Shown: positions 8,247 through 17,355 of the stretch, in pieces | Layout of the letters: every line of letters starts with the position of its first letter | Numbering within the stretch: position 1 is the stretch's first letter | Origin: Saonia flava | GTDB lineage: Bacteria > Bacteroidota > Bacteroidia > Flavobacteriales > Flavobacteriaceae | Direction: 5' to 3' | NCBI RefSeq assembly: GCF_011927795.1 | Contig: NZ_JAATJJ010000002.1 | Span: forward strand, 682,001-746,000 | DNA: 64,000 nt | Made by a program: the position numbers and the translations under genes | The notes under the pieces: model-generated | Told to the model about the DNA's origin: nothing | What the model saw: only the letters and a program-made list of their open reading frames with translations | Database searches by the model: none

Positions 8247-8259
8247 GTATTTGATTGAT

Positions 8260-11200
8260 TTAGTTCCCGTCTGGGTTGACCGATGAATTACTTTCTGATT
8301 CCTTTGTTTTAATACTAGCCAATTCTTCTTTCGCCTCTACCACTATTTCTTCATATTGGGCAAAATTGGAAATAACACTTTCCAGTATGTAAGTTGCTTG
8401 GAAGGCATCGCCCAAAGCATAGAAATTTTTGGCCATGATAATCAGTCCTTTTCCTCCCCATTCCTTATAAGCGGCAAAATCCTTCGCCAATTTTTGAACG
8501 GAAATATTAGAGGTCGCATGATTTTCTGACTTATTTTTAAAATATGCATCGTAGTACCACGCCTCAGCGGCCAACTCTCCATTTGCTATTTTTTGCACTT
8601 CTCTATAGGCGCTTTCCGCCCTATTTTCATCATTGGTCTGTATAGCTGAGCGTGCGATCATGGTATGTGCATCACTCTTTATACGATTATCAATTTTTGG
8701 GGAAGCCAGCACTTTTTCGGCATATGAGATTGTTCTGCGATAATCCTTTTGACCGTAATATCCCTTCATTAAATTAGATTGGGCAAAAGTGACATTTTGC
8801 TGAATTTGGGCCATACTTTCCAATCGCTCCAAAAATGGAATTGCCATGACATAATCTTTGTTTCCAATATAAATCTCGCACACTCTTGTCAAAGCCTGCT
8901 CCTGATATTCACTGGTTCCTCTATTTGCCACATCTTGGTAAAAGGGCAACGCTTTATCACGTTGTTCTTTCCCAAAATAAAGTTGAGCCAAATTAAAGTT
9001 GGCGTTGAGCGCATGCAATCCATTAGGGAACTGCTTTACATAACTTTCATACCCCTTAATCGCGGCATCCTGGTTGCCCTCTATATATTGTTTATTGGCT
9101 GACTCAAAAGTAGCATTATCCAATTCGGTATCAGTCACTTCAACAAAATCCAATCCCCTGACCCAATCGGCATATTCGTTTACACGGCCCAAATCAACAT
9201 AAATTAATTTTGCGGTGGCCACGGCCTGGACCGCTTCCTGTGTCTTGGGATAACTACGAACCACTGTTTTGAATTTACCCAGAGCTTCCTCATTTCTATT
9301 GGCATTGTAATGCACCAGCCCTTGCCTCATTAATGCTTGTGGTGCCAAAGAACTGCCTCTATACTCATCTATCAGTCTATCGTAGGCATTCATTCCATCA
9401 CTTTCCCTATTTGCTTTTATATATGAATTTCCCAACTCGAACAAAGCATCATCCTTTAAGCTTGATCTAGAAAACCTATCCACAAACTTATTAAGTTCTT
9501 CAATTTTTCTTTCATTCCTATCTACAAAACCATAGCTTATTGCTTTTTGGAATGCAGCATAATCCCTTTCGGCCCCGTTCATTTCCAAGGCTTTGTTGTA
9601 AGCTTCAATGGCGGGCCAGTATTTACTTGTTACAAAATGGCTATCTCCCAAACGGAGATAACTGTCATTTAACCTTTCATCATCATCCCCGGAACTGGCA
9701 AAGCTCGTAAAGTAGGTTATAGCACTTCCATAGTCCTTCATTTTAAAATAACTGTAACCCAAATTATAGTCCAGCTCTTTAAATTCCTCAGTAGTAGAGG
9801 CCATTGGATTTTTTTGAAATTGCACAAAATCTACCAGTGCTTCATCAAATCTATTCAACCTATATGCTGATTCTGCCTTCCAGTAACTTGCTCTTGCCTC
9901 AAACAATCTGTCCTCGGCACTTTTTAAGGATTTTGAAAAGGCATCGATAGCCCCAGAATAATCGGTATCCAAGAAAAGCTCCACTCCACGATAAAAAGCT
10001 ACTTTTTGATAGGTCGCTTTGCTTGCGTAATTTTTGTTCTCTTCCAGTAAAGTCATGGCACCTTCAAAATTTTTGGAAGTTATATAGGAATCTACCAACA
10101 ATTCCTGCATCTCATTCTGATGCTCATCATTGGGATATTTCTTTAAATAATTGGAAAGAACATTGGGTACAGGTTCGTATGCATTCCCAATCTCGTAACT
10201 TAATCTGGCATAGTTTAAATAGGAATCTTTTTCTATTTCTGGACTAAAATCCATTTGGGAAGCATTCCTAAAAGCATTTAAAGCCTCTTGTTTTTTATCC
10301 AACTTTAAATAACATTCCGCCAAATGATAGTATGCATTTTGGGAAACACTATTTGTTCCTCCAATAATTTTATTAAATTGTTGAATGGCATTCGCATAGT
10401 CTCCCTGCTTATAATAGCTGTACCCAAGAAAATAATAATCGGTGTTGTTCCATTTACCCCTTCTGCCTTTATACTCCTCCAAATAGGGAATGGCATTGGC
10501 ATATTGTTCTAGATTAAAATAACTTTCCCCAATAATTTTATTAAGTTCGGAAACCTCTCGCCTATCTGATTTTGGCAATTGTTTTTTGGCCAATACAATA
10601 GCTTCTTCAAAATTCCCCAGCTTAAAATTCATATCAGCCTGAAAATAGGAAAGCTTTTCCTCCAATACATCTTGATCTGTTATTTCATCAAAACGCTCGT
10701 TGGCACCTTCATAATCGTCCTGTTGATAGGCTATATACCCTAGGTAATACTTTGCTTGGGAACCATAGGTAGGTGAATTTTCTACTTTGCTCAAATATCG
10801 TTCTGCCTCTTTTGGTTTTTTGGAAGAAAATAAAGCATATCCATTATTGAAATTAAAACGTTCCTTATCTTTTCTGGACATGGCACTTTGATCTACCTTT
10901 TTGTACCACTTTAAGGCATAAGGATATTTTCCAGTCTCAAAATAGTAGTCTGCCACATCTATAAAAGCAGAATTTCTCTTTGTGGAGGTTGGGTAACGCT
11001 CCACAAAATCTTCCATCAACCTATCTGCACCCAACTGATTCAATCGTATGGCCGCATTGGCCATATAGTAGGCACTATTGGCCTCAGTTTCCATATCTTT
11101 TGTAGTGGACTTTACTTTGGCAAAAATAGTCTGGGCCGCCTGATATTGTTCATTATTATAGAGTGCAAGAGCATCTTGGTATTCTTTTTCAGAATGTGTA

Positions 11201-11280
11201 TATATTTTGGTTTCTTGGGAAATGCTCCATAGAAACATTCCCAAAAAAATGGGAAGTAGAGCGGTGATTTTTTTATGCAT
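8260..11280 (-). CDS. Giant periplasmic tetratricopeptide-repeat protein
   Basis: A 1006-aa protein with an N-terminal signal sequence (ITALLPIFLGMFLWSISQ). The rest is a continuous array of TPR/Sel1-like helical pairs, with recurring YYxLGYxYYxxxDYxxAIxxF, LAECYLKLDKKQEAL and LAQLYFGKEQRDKAL elements. It is the first gene of a two-gene operon with the plugless barrel (13-bp gap), and divergent from ftsE with a 135-bp intergenic region. TPR scaffolds of this size at the cell envelope usually mediate complex assembly; the partner barrel is the obvious candidate. The same gene order beside ftsE is, from memory, common in Flavobacteriaceae, but I could not check that here. Confidence 0.85.
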   Translation of the reverse strand: MHKKITALLPIFLGMFLWSISQETKIYTHSEKEYQDALALYNNEQYQAAQTIFAKVKSTTKDMETEANSAYYMANAAIRLNQLGADRLMEDFVERYPTSTKRNSAFIDVADYYFETGKYPYALKWYKKVDQSAMSRKDKERFNFNNGYALFSSKKPKEAERYLSKVENSPTYGSQAKYYLGYIAYQQDDYEGANERFDEITDQDVLEEKLSYFQADMNFKLGNFEEAIVLAKKQLPKSDRREVSELNKIIGESYFNLEQYANAIPYLEEYKGRRGKWNNTDYYFLGYSYYKQGDYANAIQQFNKIIGGTNSVSQNAYYHLAECYLKLDKKQEALNAFRNASQMDFSPEIEKDSYLNYARLSYEIGNAYEPVPNVLSNYLKKYPNDEHQNEMQELLVDSYITSKNFEGAMTLLEENKNYASKATYQKVAFYRGVELFLDTDYSGAIDAFSKSLKSAEDRLFEARASYWKAESAYRLNRFDEALVDFVQFQKNPMASTTEEFKELDYNLGYSYFKMKDYGSAITYFTSFASSGDDDERLNDSYLRLGDSHFVTSKYWPAIEAYNKALEMNGAERDYAAFQKAISYGFVDRNERKIEELNKFVDRFSRSSLKDDALFELGNSYIKANRESDGMNAYDRLIDEYRGSSLAPQALMRQGLVHYNANRNEEALGKFKTVVRSYPKTQEAVQAVATAKLIYVDLGRVNEYADWVRGLDFVEVTDTELDNATFESANKQYIEGNQDAAIKGYESYVKQFPNGLHALNANFNLAQLYFGKEQRDKALPFYQDVANRGTSEYQEQALTRVCEIYIGNKDYVMAIPFLERLESMAQIQQNVTFAQSNLMKGYYGQKDYRRTISYAEKVLASPKIDNRIKSDAHTMIARSAIQTNDENRAESAYREVQKIANGELAAEAWYYDAYFKNKSENHATSNISVQKLAKDFAAYKEWGGKGLIIMAKNFYALGDAFQATYILESVISNFAQYEEIVVEAKEELASIKTKESESNSSVNPDGN

Positions 11281-11388
11281 AGCGTTCTCTAACTATTGTG
11301 AATTACCGATATTATTACCCATAACGTCAAATATTGTACCTAAGTATGTTTTTGGTTAAAAGAAAAAGATTTTTGATTTGCAATAACC

Positions 11389-11398
11389 TCTATTCTTT
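11389..11398 (+). promoter_or_regulatory. Candidate ftsE promoter, -7 region
   Basis: TATTCTTTG resembles the Bacteroidota -7 box TAnnTTTG with one extra spacer base. A TTTTG lies about 18 bp upstream as a possible -33 element. The likely ATG at 11434 follows about 36 bp downstream. Confidence 0.3.
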
Positions 11399-11433
11399 GG
11401 GAACTTCTTACTTTTATGACAACAATCCCTATT

Positions 11434-12117
11434 ATGTCCGAAACTATTTTAAAATTAGCTAATGTAGCTGTCTTCCAAAAAGAAAATCTTGTTTTGAACG
11501 ATATTTCTTTGGAAGTCCATAAAGGAGAGTTTGTTTATTTAATTGGAAAAACCGGTAGCGGAAAAAGTAGTTTCATGAAAATGCTTTATGGCGACCTTCC
11601 CTTAAAACAAGGGACAGGTTCCATAGTAGACTTTGACCTAAAAACACTTAAAGAAAATGACATTCCCTATCTAAGAAGAAAGTTGGGCATTGTTTTTCAG
11701 GATTTTAAACTCTTGCCAGATAGAAATATAAACAACAATCTAATTTTTGTACTTAAAGCCACTGGTTGGAAAGACCCTGTAAAAATGAACTTAAAGGTGG
11801 AAGAAGTCTTGGACAAGGTTGGCATGAAAACAAAAGGCTTTAAATTTCCACATGAAATTTCTGGTGGTGAACAGCAACGTGTGGCAATAGCTAGAGCACT
11901 GTTGAACGACCCAGAATTGATTCTTGCTGATGAGCCCACTGGAAATCTTGACCCACAGACCAGTGTAGAAGTCATGAAGGTACTGCAGGATATTAATAAA
12001 ACAGGTCGTACCATCCTTATGGCAACCCATGACTACGCACTTATTCTAAAATATCCATCCAAAACATTGAAATGCGATGGAAGCAAAGTCTTTGAAGTCA
12101 TACAGAAAGCTGTATGA
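11434..12117 (+). CDS. ftsE: Cell-division ABC ATPase FtsE
   Basis: ATP-binding subunit of the FtsEX complex, which couples the divisome to peptidoglycan hydrolases. Visible: Walker [11 protein letters not shown]-loop [13 protein letters not shown] signature [14 protein letters not shown], Walker [14 protein letters not shown] and switch His in [18 protein letters not shown] is the typical FtsE stretch after the Q-loop. I prefer the ATG at 11434 (MSETILKL), giving 227 aa, over the ATG at 11416 (MTTIPIMSE), which adds a non-conserved lead. ftsX is not adjacent; instead the stop overlaps the next gene by 4 bp (ATGA), indicating translational coupling with a membrane-Nudix fusion. Confidence 0.9.
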   Translation: MSETILKLANVAVFQKENLVLNDISLEVHKGEFVYLIGKTGSGKSSFMKMLYGDLPLKQGTGSIVDFDLKTLKENDIPYLRRKLGIVFQDFKLLPDRNINNNLIFVLKATGWKDPVKMNLKVEEVLDKVGMKTKGFKFPHEISGGEQQRVAIARALLNDPELILADEPTGNLDPQTSVEVMKVLQDINKTGRTILMATHDYALILKYPSKTLKCDGSKVFEVIQKAV

Positions 12118-12929
12118 TATTTAAAAAACAGGTATATCAACCAGACAAGAAAACAAATCCGTTAATAGGGTTTTTACTTTTTCTGATCTCCATTGTCCTT
12201 TTAGTTCTTACAGGCCCATTTGGGTTTATTTATGGGCTTTTTCATTCTTTGTTTGCAAAAGGATTTACCGGTCTTGGCGAGTTTTTTTTGAAAATTGCCA
12301 TTTCTATAGACCAACTTGGAAACGTATTAATGCAACATCTTTTAAACCTCCTTTGGATAAAGAAAGATGGTTATAAGTTTGGAAATAGAGATGAAACCAT
12401 ATCCAGTGCTTTGGGAAGAAATAACAAAATGAACACATTGACCAGTTTTGGGCAATTCATTGATAAAATTTTGGACATCATAGACAATAACCATTCTCTA
12501 GACTCAATTGATTATTATATAGAGCCATCCAAACAGATTATTGACAAATTGGCGTGGATACATCTAGCAGACGGCAAGATATTGAGTACAAGAAGTAAGG
12601 GTAAGACAAAGTATTACATTCCAGGTGGAAAAAGAGAACTAGGTGAACCTGATGCCAAGGCCCTAATTAGAGAAATAAAAGAGGAATTAAGTGTTGAATT
12701 AGATGTTTCTTCATTACAATTTATGGGAGTTTTTGAAGCTCAAGCAGATAGTCATAAGCCAGGTGTGTTAGTTAAGATGACCTGTTACTATGGAAACTAT
12801 CATGGAACTTTATTGCCCGATTCGGAAATTGAGGAAATGGTTTGGCTTAATTATAAGGATATAGAAATGGTTTCCGAAGTAGACAAACTCATATTTGATT
12901 ACCTCTACCAAAAAGGACAACTTCTATGA
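12114..12929 (+). CDS. Membrane domain fused to Nudix hydrolase
   Basis: A 271-aa protein. Residues 17-45 hold a strongly hydrophobic helix pair (IGFLLFLISIVLLVLTGPFG), then an amphipathic region to about 135 with GRNNKMNTLTSFGQFIDKILD. Residues about 142-271 are a Nudix hydrolase (WIHLADGKILSTRSKGK). The Nudix box is at 171-195: G171, E178, R186, E187, E190 and E191, with Ser where the usual Gly stands. Nudix enzymes cleave nucleoside diphosphates linked to another group; the substrate is unknown, 8-oxo-dGTP being only the generic guess. It overlaps ftsE by 4 bp and is followed 63 bp later by a kinase gene. A short membrane protein plus a separate Nudix gene would be the commoner layout, and I see no frameshift creating the fusion. 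Confidence 0.8.
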   Translation: MIFKKQVYQPDKKTNPLIGFLLFLISIVLLVLTGPFGFIYGLFHSLFAKGFTGLGEFFLKIAISIDQLGNVLMQHLLNLLWIKKDGYKFGNRDETISSALGRNNKMNTLTSFGQFIDKILDIIDNNHSLDSIDYYIEPSKQIIDKLAWIHLADGKILSTRSKGKTKYYIPGGKRELGEPDAKALIREIKEELSVELDVSSLQFMGVFEAQADSHKPGVLVKMTCYYGNYHGTLLPDSEIEEMVWLNYKDIEMVSEVDKLIFDYLYQKGQLL

Positions 12930-12992
12930 AAGTTACTCCTTACCCCAAAAACTTTTTGTTATTTTTACCCCGCTTAAATACAAATTAAACAA

Positions 12993-13742
12993 ATGGAAGT
13001 CCTAGGTATTGATATTGGTGGTTCTGGAATTAAAGGAGCACTGGTAAACGCTTTAACAGGAGAAATGATTTCGGAAAGGTACCGTATCCCCACACCACCT
13101 TCTAGAAAGCCAAAAGAAATGGCCAAGGTTGTCAATAAAATCGTAAAGCATTTTAACTATAACGGCCCAGTTGGTGTTGGGTTTCCCACACTTGTTAAAC
13201 ATGGGGTTTGTAAATCCTCAGGTAATCTGCACAAAAAATGGTTAGGGGTCAATGTCAAAGAGCTATTTAGTGAATATACTGGACTCCCTGTAACAGTAAT
13301 AAATGATGCTGATGCAGCTGGTTATGCCACAATGAACTATGGCGTTGGCAAAGGAAAGATGGGCCTAGTGGTCATGATTACTATAGGGACAGGTTTAGGA
13401 AGTGGAGCCTTTATGGACGGGGAACTTCTACCTAATTTTGAACTTGGACAAATACCTTATAAAAAGTACAGTAAAATTGAATTGTGGGCGGCTGGTTCTG
13501 CCATGGAGCGAGAAAATCTTTCCTATAAAAAATGGGGCAAACGCTTCAATAAATTCCTTGAATATGTGGAGTTATTAATTGCTCCCGACCTTATTATAAT
13601 CGGTGGGGGTGCTTCAAAAGATTTTAAGGAATTCGAGGAATGTATCACTATAGAAACACCTGTAATACCAGCAGAACTTAGAAATCATGCTGGAATCATT
13701 GGTGCTGCGGCCGGGGCACTGCACCAAATGCCAAAGGATTAA
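12993..13742 (+). CDS. ppgK: Polyphosphate glucokinase-like ROK family kinase
   Basis: A 249-aa ROK-fold sugar kinase. Visible: phosphate-binding DIGGSGIKG at residues 6-14, catalytic Asp in INDADAAGYA, TIGTGLGSG, and the C-terminal adenosine region IIIGGGASKDF. The length and motifs fit polyphosphate-dependent glucokinases, which phosphorylate glucose with polyphosphate or ATP in the cytoplasm; the phosphate donor cannot be proven from sequence. It lacks the CxCGxxGC zinc motif of canonical ROK kinases, as expected for this subgroup. It ends just before a strong bidirectional hairpin shared with convergent typA. Confidence 0.8.
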   Translation: MEVLGIDIGGSGIKGALVNALTGEMISERYRIPTPPSRKPKEMAKVVNKIVKHFNYNGPVGVGFPTLVKHGVCKSSGNLHKKWLGVNVKELFSEYTGLPVTVINDADAAGYATMNYGVGKGKMGLVVMITIGTGLGSGAFMDGELLPNFELGQIPYKKYSKIELWAAGSAMERENLSYKKWGKRFNKFLEYVELLIAPDLIIIGGGASKDFKEFEECITIETPVIPAELRNHAGIIGAAAGALHQMPKD

Positions 13743-13762
13743 AACTATTGACTTTAGTAATA

Positions 13763-13800
13763 AAAACAAACCCCTAAGTTTTCACTTGGGGGTTTGTTTT
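13763..13800 (+). terminator. Bidirectional intrinsic terminator between ppgK and typA
   Basis: Inverted repeat AAAACAAACCCC ... GGGGGTTTGTTTT around an AAGTTTTCACTT loop region. A T-run follows on the plus strand and an A-run precedes (T-run on the minus strand), so it can serve both convergent genes. Confidence 0.8.
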
Positions 13801-13837
13801 ATCTAAATTCCCATTTCACAAGAAATGACTTCAATTA

Positions 13838-15637
13838 TTATGCAATCTTATTACGTTTACGGTCAACTTCCGTTAAGTAAATTTTTCTTAAACGCAAATG
13901 CTTGGGAGTTACCTCAACATATTCATCCTTTTGAATATATTCCAACGCTTCTTCCAAAGAAAACTTTATAGCAGGTACAATTTTTGCCTTATCATCCGCT
14001 CCCGAAGAACGTACATTAGAAAGCTTCTTTGTTTTAGTGATATTTATGGTCATATCGTCTCCACGAGAATTTTCACCAATAACCTGACCTTCATAAATAT
14101 CTTCTCCTGGATCTACAAAAAACTTACCTCTATCCTGTAACTTATCAATTGAATAAGGAATAGCTTTTCCTTTTTCCATGGATACCAAAGAACCATTCTG
14201 TCTTTGTGGAATATCTCCCTTCATAGGTTGGTATTCCAAAAATCTATGTGCCATAATGGCTTCACCAGCAGTAGCGGTCAACAATTGATTTCTTAGGCCA
14301 ATGATACCTCTAGATGGTATAATGAACTCACACAACATACGTTCCCCTTTAGCCTCCATACTGGTCATTTCCCCTTTACGGATAGAAACCATTTCTACAG
14401 CTCTACCAGATACTTCTTCTGGCAAATCAATAGTCAAATGTTCAACAGGCTCACATTTTACACCATCTATTTCCTTTATAATAACCTGTGGTTGACCAAT
14501 TTGTAGTTCATATCCCTCTCTACGCATGGTTTCAATCAAAACAGAAAGGTGCAACACCCCTCTTCCAAAAACCATAAATTTATCTGCGCTATCTGTCTCC
14601 TCTACTCTAAGAGCAAGGTTCTTTTCCAATTCTTTTTCCAGTCTTTCCTTAATATGGCGAGAAGTAACAAATTTACCATCCTGACCAAAAAATGGACTAT
14701 CATTAATAGTGAAAAGCATACTCATAGTAGGCTCATCTATTGCTATGGTTTTTAATCCCTCAGGATTTTCTATATCGGCAATGGTATCTCCAATTTCAAA
14801 ACCTTCCAAACCAACTAAGGCACAAATATCTCCTGTAGCAACTTCCTGTACTTTCTTTCTGCCCAAGCCCTCAAAAACAAACAATTCTTTCACTTTTGAT
14901 TTTACAATGCTACCATCCCTTTTTACCAAAGAAACTTGTTGTCCTTCTTTTAAAGAACCTCTTGTTAATCTTCCAATGGCAATACGACCTGTAAAAGATG
15001 AGAAATCCAAGGAAGTAATCAGCATTTGGGTATTTCCTTCTTTGGGTTCAAAAGTAGGGATATGCTCAATCACCATGTCCAATAGGGGCTCAATAGAATT
15101 TGTAGGAACCTTCCAATCTTCTCCCATCCAATTGTTTTTAGCAGAACCATAGACTGTTGGAAAATCCAATTGCCATTCCTCTGCTCCCAATTCAAACATT
15201 AAGTCGAATACTTTTTCGTGCACTTCTTCCGGCGTACAGTTTTCCTTATCCACTTTATTGATAACCACACAAGGCTTTAAACCAAGATCAATCGCTTTTT
15301 GCAATACAAAACGTGTTTGTGGCATAGGACCCTCAAAAGCATCTACCAATAAGAGAACACCATCGGCCATATTTAAGACTCTCTCCACTTCTCCACCAAA
15401 ATCGGCGTGACCAGGAGTATCAATGATATTGATTTTAGTATCCTTATAGACAACAGAAACGTTCTTAGAAGTAATCGTAATTCCTCTTTCACGCTCCAAA
15501 TCGTTGTTATCCAAAATAAGGTCTCCCGTATTTTCATTTTCACGGAACAAACTACATTGGTACATAATCTTATCTACCAAGGTTGTCTTCCCATGATCAA
15601 CGTGTGCTATTATAGCAATGTTCTTTGTATTGGACAT
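13838..15637 (-). CDS. typA: Translational GTPase TypA/BipA
   Basis: A 599-aa ribosome-binding GTPase of the EF-G-like superfamily, active in ribosome assembly and stress adaptation. G1 AHVDHGKTTLVD, switch II DTPGHADFGGEVERV and G4 NKVD are intact. ERERGITI precedes the effector region. The C-terminus carries the BipA-specific domain (GRGVLHLSVLIETMRREGYE, SRGIIGLRNQLLT). Full length, unbroken, with a good TAnnTTTG promoter box upstream and a shared terminator downstream. Confidence 0.95.
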   Translation of the reverse strand: MSNTKNIAIIAHVDHGKTTLVDKIMYQCSLFRENENTGDLILDNNDLERERGITITSKNVSVVYKDTKINIIDTPGHADFGGEVERVLNMADGVLLLVDAFEGPMPQTRFVLQKAIDLGLKPCVVINKVDKENCTPEEVHEKVFDLMFELGAEEWQLDFPTVYGSAKNNWMGEDWKVPTNSIEPLLDMVIEHIPTFEPKEGNTQMLITSLDFSSFTGRIAIGRLTRGSLKEGQQVSLVKRDGSIVKSKVKELFVFEGLGRKKVQEVATGDICALVGLEGFEIGDTIADIENPEGLKTIAIDEPTMSMLFTINDSPFFGQDGKFVTSRHIKERLEKELEKNLALRVEETDSADKFMVFGRGVLHLSVLIETMRREGYELQIGQPQVIIKEIDGVKCEPVEHLTIDLPEEVSGRAVEMVSIRKGEMTSMEAKGERMLCEFIIPSRGIIGLRNQLLTATAGEAIMAHRFLEYQPMKGDIPQRQNGSLVSMEKGKAIPYSIDKLQDRGKFFVDPGEDIYEGQVIGENSRGDDMTINITKTKKLSNVRSSGADDKAKIVPAIKFSLEEALEYIQKDEYVEVTPKHLRLRKIYLTEVDRKRNKIA

Positions 15638-15657
15638 CCTCTTTTATTTTAAGCCTG

Positions 15658-15692
15658 CAAAGATACTTCTATTTTTCTCTTCTCAATACAAA
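15658..15692 (-). promoter_or_regulatory. typA promoter, Bacteroidota-type
   Basis: On the minus strand, TTTG (complement of 15689-15692), a 23-bp spacer and TATCTTTG (complement of 15658-15665) match the TTTG/TAnnTTTG sigma-factor consensus of Bacteroidota. The start codon follows about 20 bp downstream. Confidence 0.55.
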
Positions 15693-15750
15693 CTTATGTT
15701 ATTTTTATCTTATTGATTTTTAGAGTGTTCGAAGCCCAATCAATTCAATT

Positions 15751-16341
15751 TTAATCAAGAATGGGTTTCCTAGATTTTCTTTTGGTCACCACCCAGCCAA
15801 AGGTAAAGTTCACTAAAGGACCAAAGCCGTCCGGAACACCATCTCCCTTGTACAGTCCTCCTCCAATTTCTGCGTTAAAATTAAATCCACTATTATATGT
15901 CCTTTGAACACCATAAACAAGTCCATAAAAACCTAGGTTAAAATCATCCGGACCACTGATACTGGTGGAAAACCTCATTTGGGAAAAGAATATAGCCTGG
16001 GCGGCTGCAACATAATTACCCGAGTTACCTGAAACATTCTTGTCCTTAAAGATTCGCTTTTGAAAATTATGATAATAACGATATCTATTGTTCATAGTCA
16101 AACCAAAAGCGTAGCCTTCTTGGTAGGTTGCCGTTGCCAATCCCAAACTAGATGAAACACTTTGATTTCTAAACAACCCCAATTCATAACTTAATCCTGG
16201 ACTAAGCAAGTTAAACTTAAATTGATGTCTTTCAAGGTTAATCAAATCAAAAACATTTCCTTTTTCATGCATTTGGCAATGCACCATATGGGGCATAAAA
16301 AATAAGGAAATAAACAAGCTAAAGATTAATTTATGCTTCAT
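15751..16341 (-). CDS. Small outer-membrane beta-barrel-like protein, function unknown
   Basis: A 196-aa protein with a signal peptide (LIFSLFISLFFMPHMVHCQ). The mature part has alternating strands with glycine and aromatic residues (FKFNLLSPGLSYELGLF, GFNFNAEIGGGLYKG, VNFTFGWVV), typical of an 8-stranded outer membrane barrel. No family is recognised. It is divergent from kdsA; the spacer holds a 15-bp palindromic element (ATAGGT-TAG-ACCTAT, 16346-16360) that could be a shared operator. The pairing with kdsA may be incidental. Confidence 0.6.
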   Translation of the reverse strand: MKHKLIFSLFISLFFMPHMVHCQMHEKGNVFDLINLERHQFKFNLLSPGLSYELGLFRNQSVSSSLGLATATYQEGYAFGLTMNNRYRYYHNFQKRIFKDKNVSGNSGNYVAAAQAIFFSQMRFSTSISGPDDFNLGFYGLVYGVQRTYNSGFNFNAEIGGGLYKGDGVPDGFGPLVNFTFGWVVTKRKSRKPILD

Positions 16342-16392
16342 GTAAATAGGTTAGACCTATATAAATCTAGACAGGATGCCACAGTTTAATAC

Positions 16393-16400
16393 TATATTTG
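16393..16400 (+). promoter_or_regulatory. Possible kdsA -7 box
   Basis: TATATTTG fits TAnnTTTG exactly, 15 bp before the ATG at 16416. No convincing TTTG is seen at the -33 distance, so support is partial. Confidence 0.35.
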
Positions 16401-16415
16401 TGTAAATTTTATGAT

Positions 16416-17234
16416 ATGGACCTAACCAAACTACCCCAAATAAAACATACTAATAGCAACAATTTTTTTCTTCTCTGTGGTCCATGTGCCATAGAAGGGG
16501 AAGAAATGGCTTTAAGAATTGCAGAAAAAATTGTTTCAGTTACTGATAAATTAAAAATTCCCTACGTTTTTAAAGGAAGCTTTAAAAAAGCCAATCGCAG
16601 TAGGGTAGATTCTTTCACCGGTATTGGTGATGAAAAAGCATTGAAAATATTAAGAAAAGTATCCGAAACTTTTGAAGTTCCCACTGTAACGGATATCCAT
16701 GAAATCTCCGATGCCGGCATGGCCGCTGAATATGTGGATATATTACAAATTCCTGCATTTTTGGTGAGACAGACAGATTTGGTAGTCGCAGCAGCCAAAA
16801 CTGGCAAAACCATTAATCTTAAAAAAGGTCAGTTTATGAGCCCTGAAAGCATGAAGCATGCTGCAAAAAAAGTAACAGATTCTGGAAACGAACAGGTAAT
16901 GATCACAGACCGTGGCACCATGTTCGGGTATCAAGATATGATAGTAGATTTTAGGGGAATCCCAACAATGAAACAATATGCCCCAGTCATATTAGATGTT
17001 ACCCATTCCCTACAACAACCTAATCAAAGTACTGGAGTTACAGGGGGAAGACCAGACATGATTGAAACCATTGCTAGAGCCGGAATTGCAACTGGAGTGG
17101 ATGGTATTTTTATGGAAACCCATTTTGACCCTTCCATTGCCAAAAGTGATGGGGCCAATATGTTACATTTAGACCATTTGGAAAAATTGTTGACCAATTT
17201 GGTGGCTATAAGGAAAACTGTGAATAGTTTATAA
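16416..17234 (+). CDS. kdsA: 3-deoxy-8-phosphooctulonate synthase KdsA
   Basis: Condenses arabinose 5-phosphate with phosphoenolpyruvate to Kdo-8-phosphate, the first step toward the Kdo of lipopolysaccharide. Conserved: CGPCAIEG, FKGSFKKANRS, IPAFLVRQTDL, KKGQFMSPE, DRGTMFGY, DVTHSLQQP and METHFDP. The Cys in GPCAIE (C24) occupies the metal-ligand position of class II, metal-dependent enzymes. I start at ATG 16416 (MDLTKLPQ); the frame continues back to a TTG at 16398, but that TTG lies within the apparent -7 box. 272 aa, normal length. Confidence 0.95.
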   Translation: MDLTKLPQIKHTNSNNFFLLCGPCAIEGEEMALRIAEKIVSVTDKLKIPYVFKGSFKKANRSRVDSFTGIGDEKALKILRKVSETFEVPTVTDIHEISDAGMAAEYVDILQIPAFLVRQTDLVVAAAKTGKTINLKKGQFMSPESMKHAAKKVTDSGNEQVMITDRGTMFGYQDMIVDFRGIPTMKQYAPVILDVTHSLQQPNQSTGVTGGRPDMIETIARAGIATGVDGIFMETHFDPSIAKSDGANMLHLDHLEKLLTNLVAIRKTVNSL

Positions 17235-17355
17235 AACTTAAGACAAACAACCATTTTTATTAAACTATTAATAATGATTGCTTTGTTTACTTAAGATAAT
17301 ATAACTATATTAAACTTTTCATTTACAGGTATTTATTGTTCTAATTCATCAAGGA

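Noticed and set aside
16398-16415. TTG start for kdsA six codons upstream
   Set aside because: It falls in an apparent TATATTTG promoter box and the added residues are not part of the family N-terminus.
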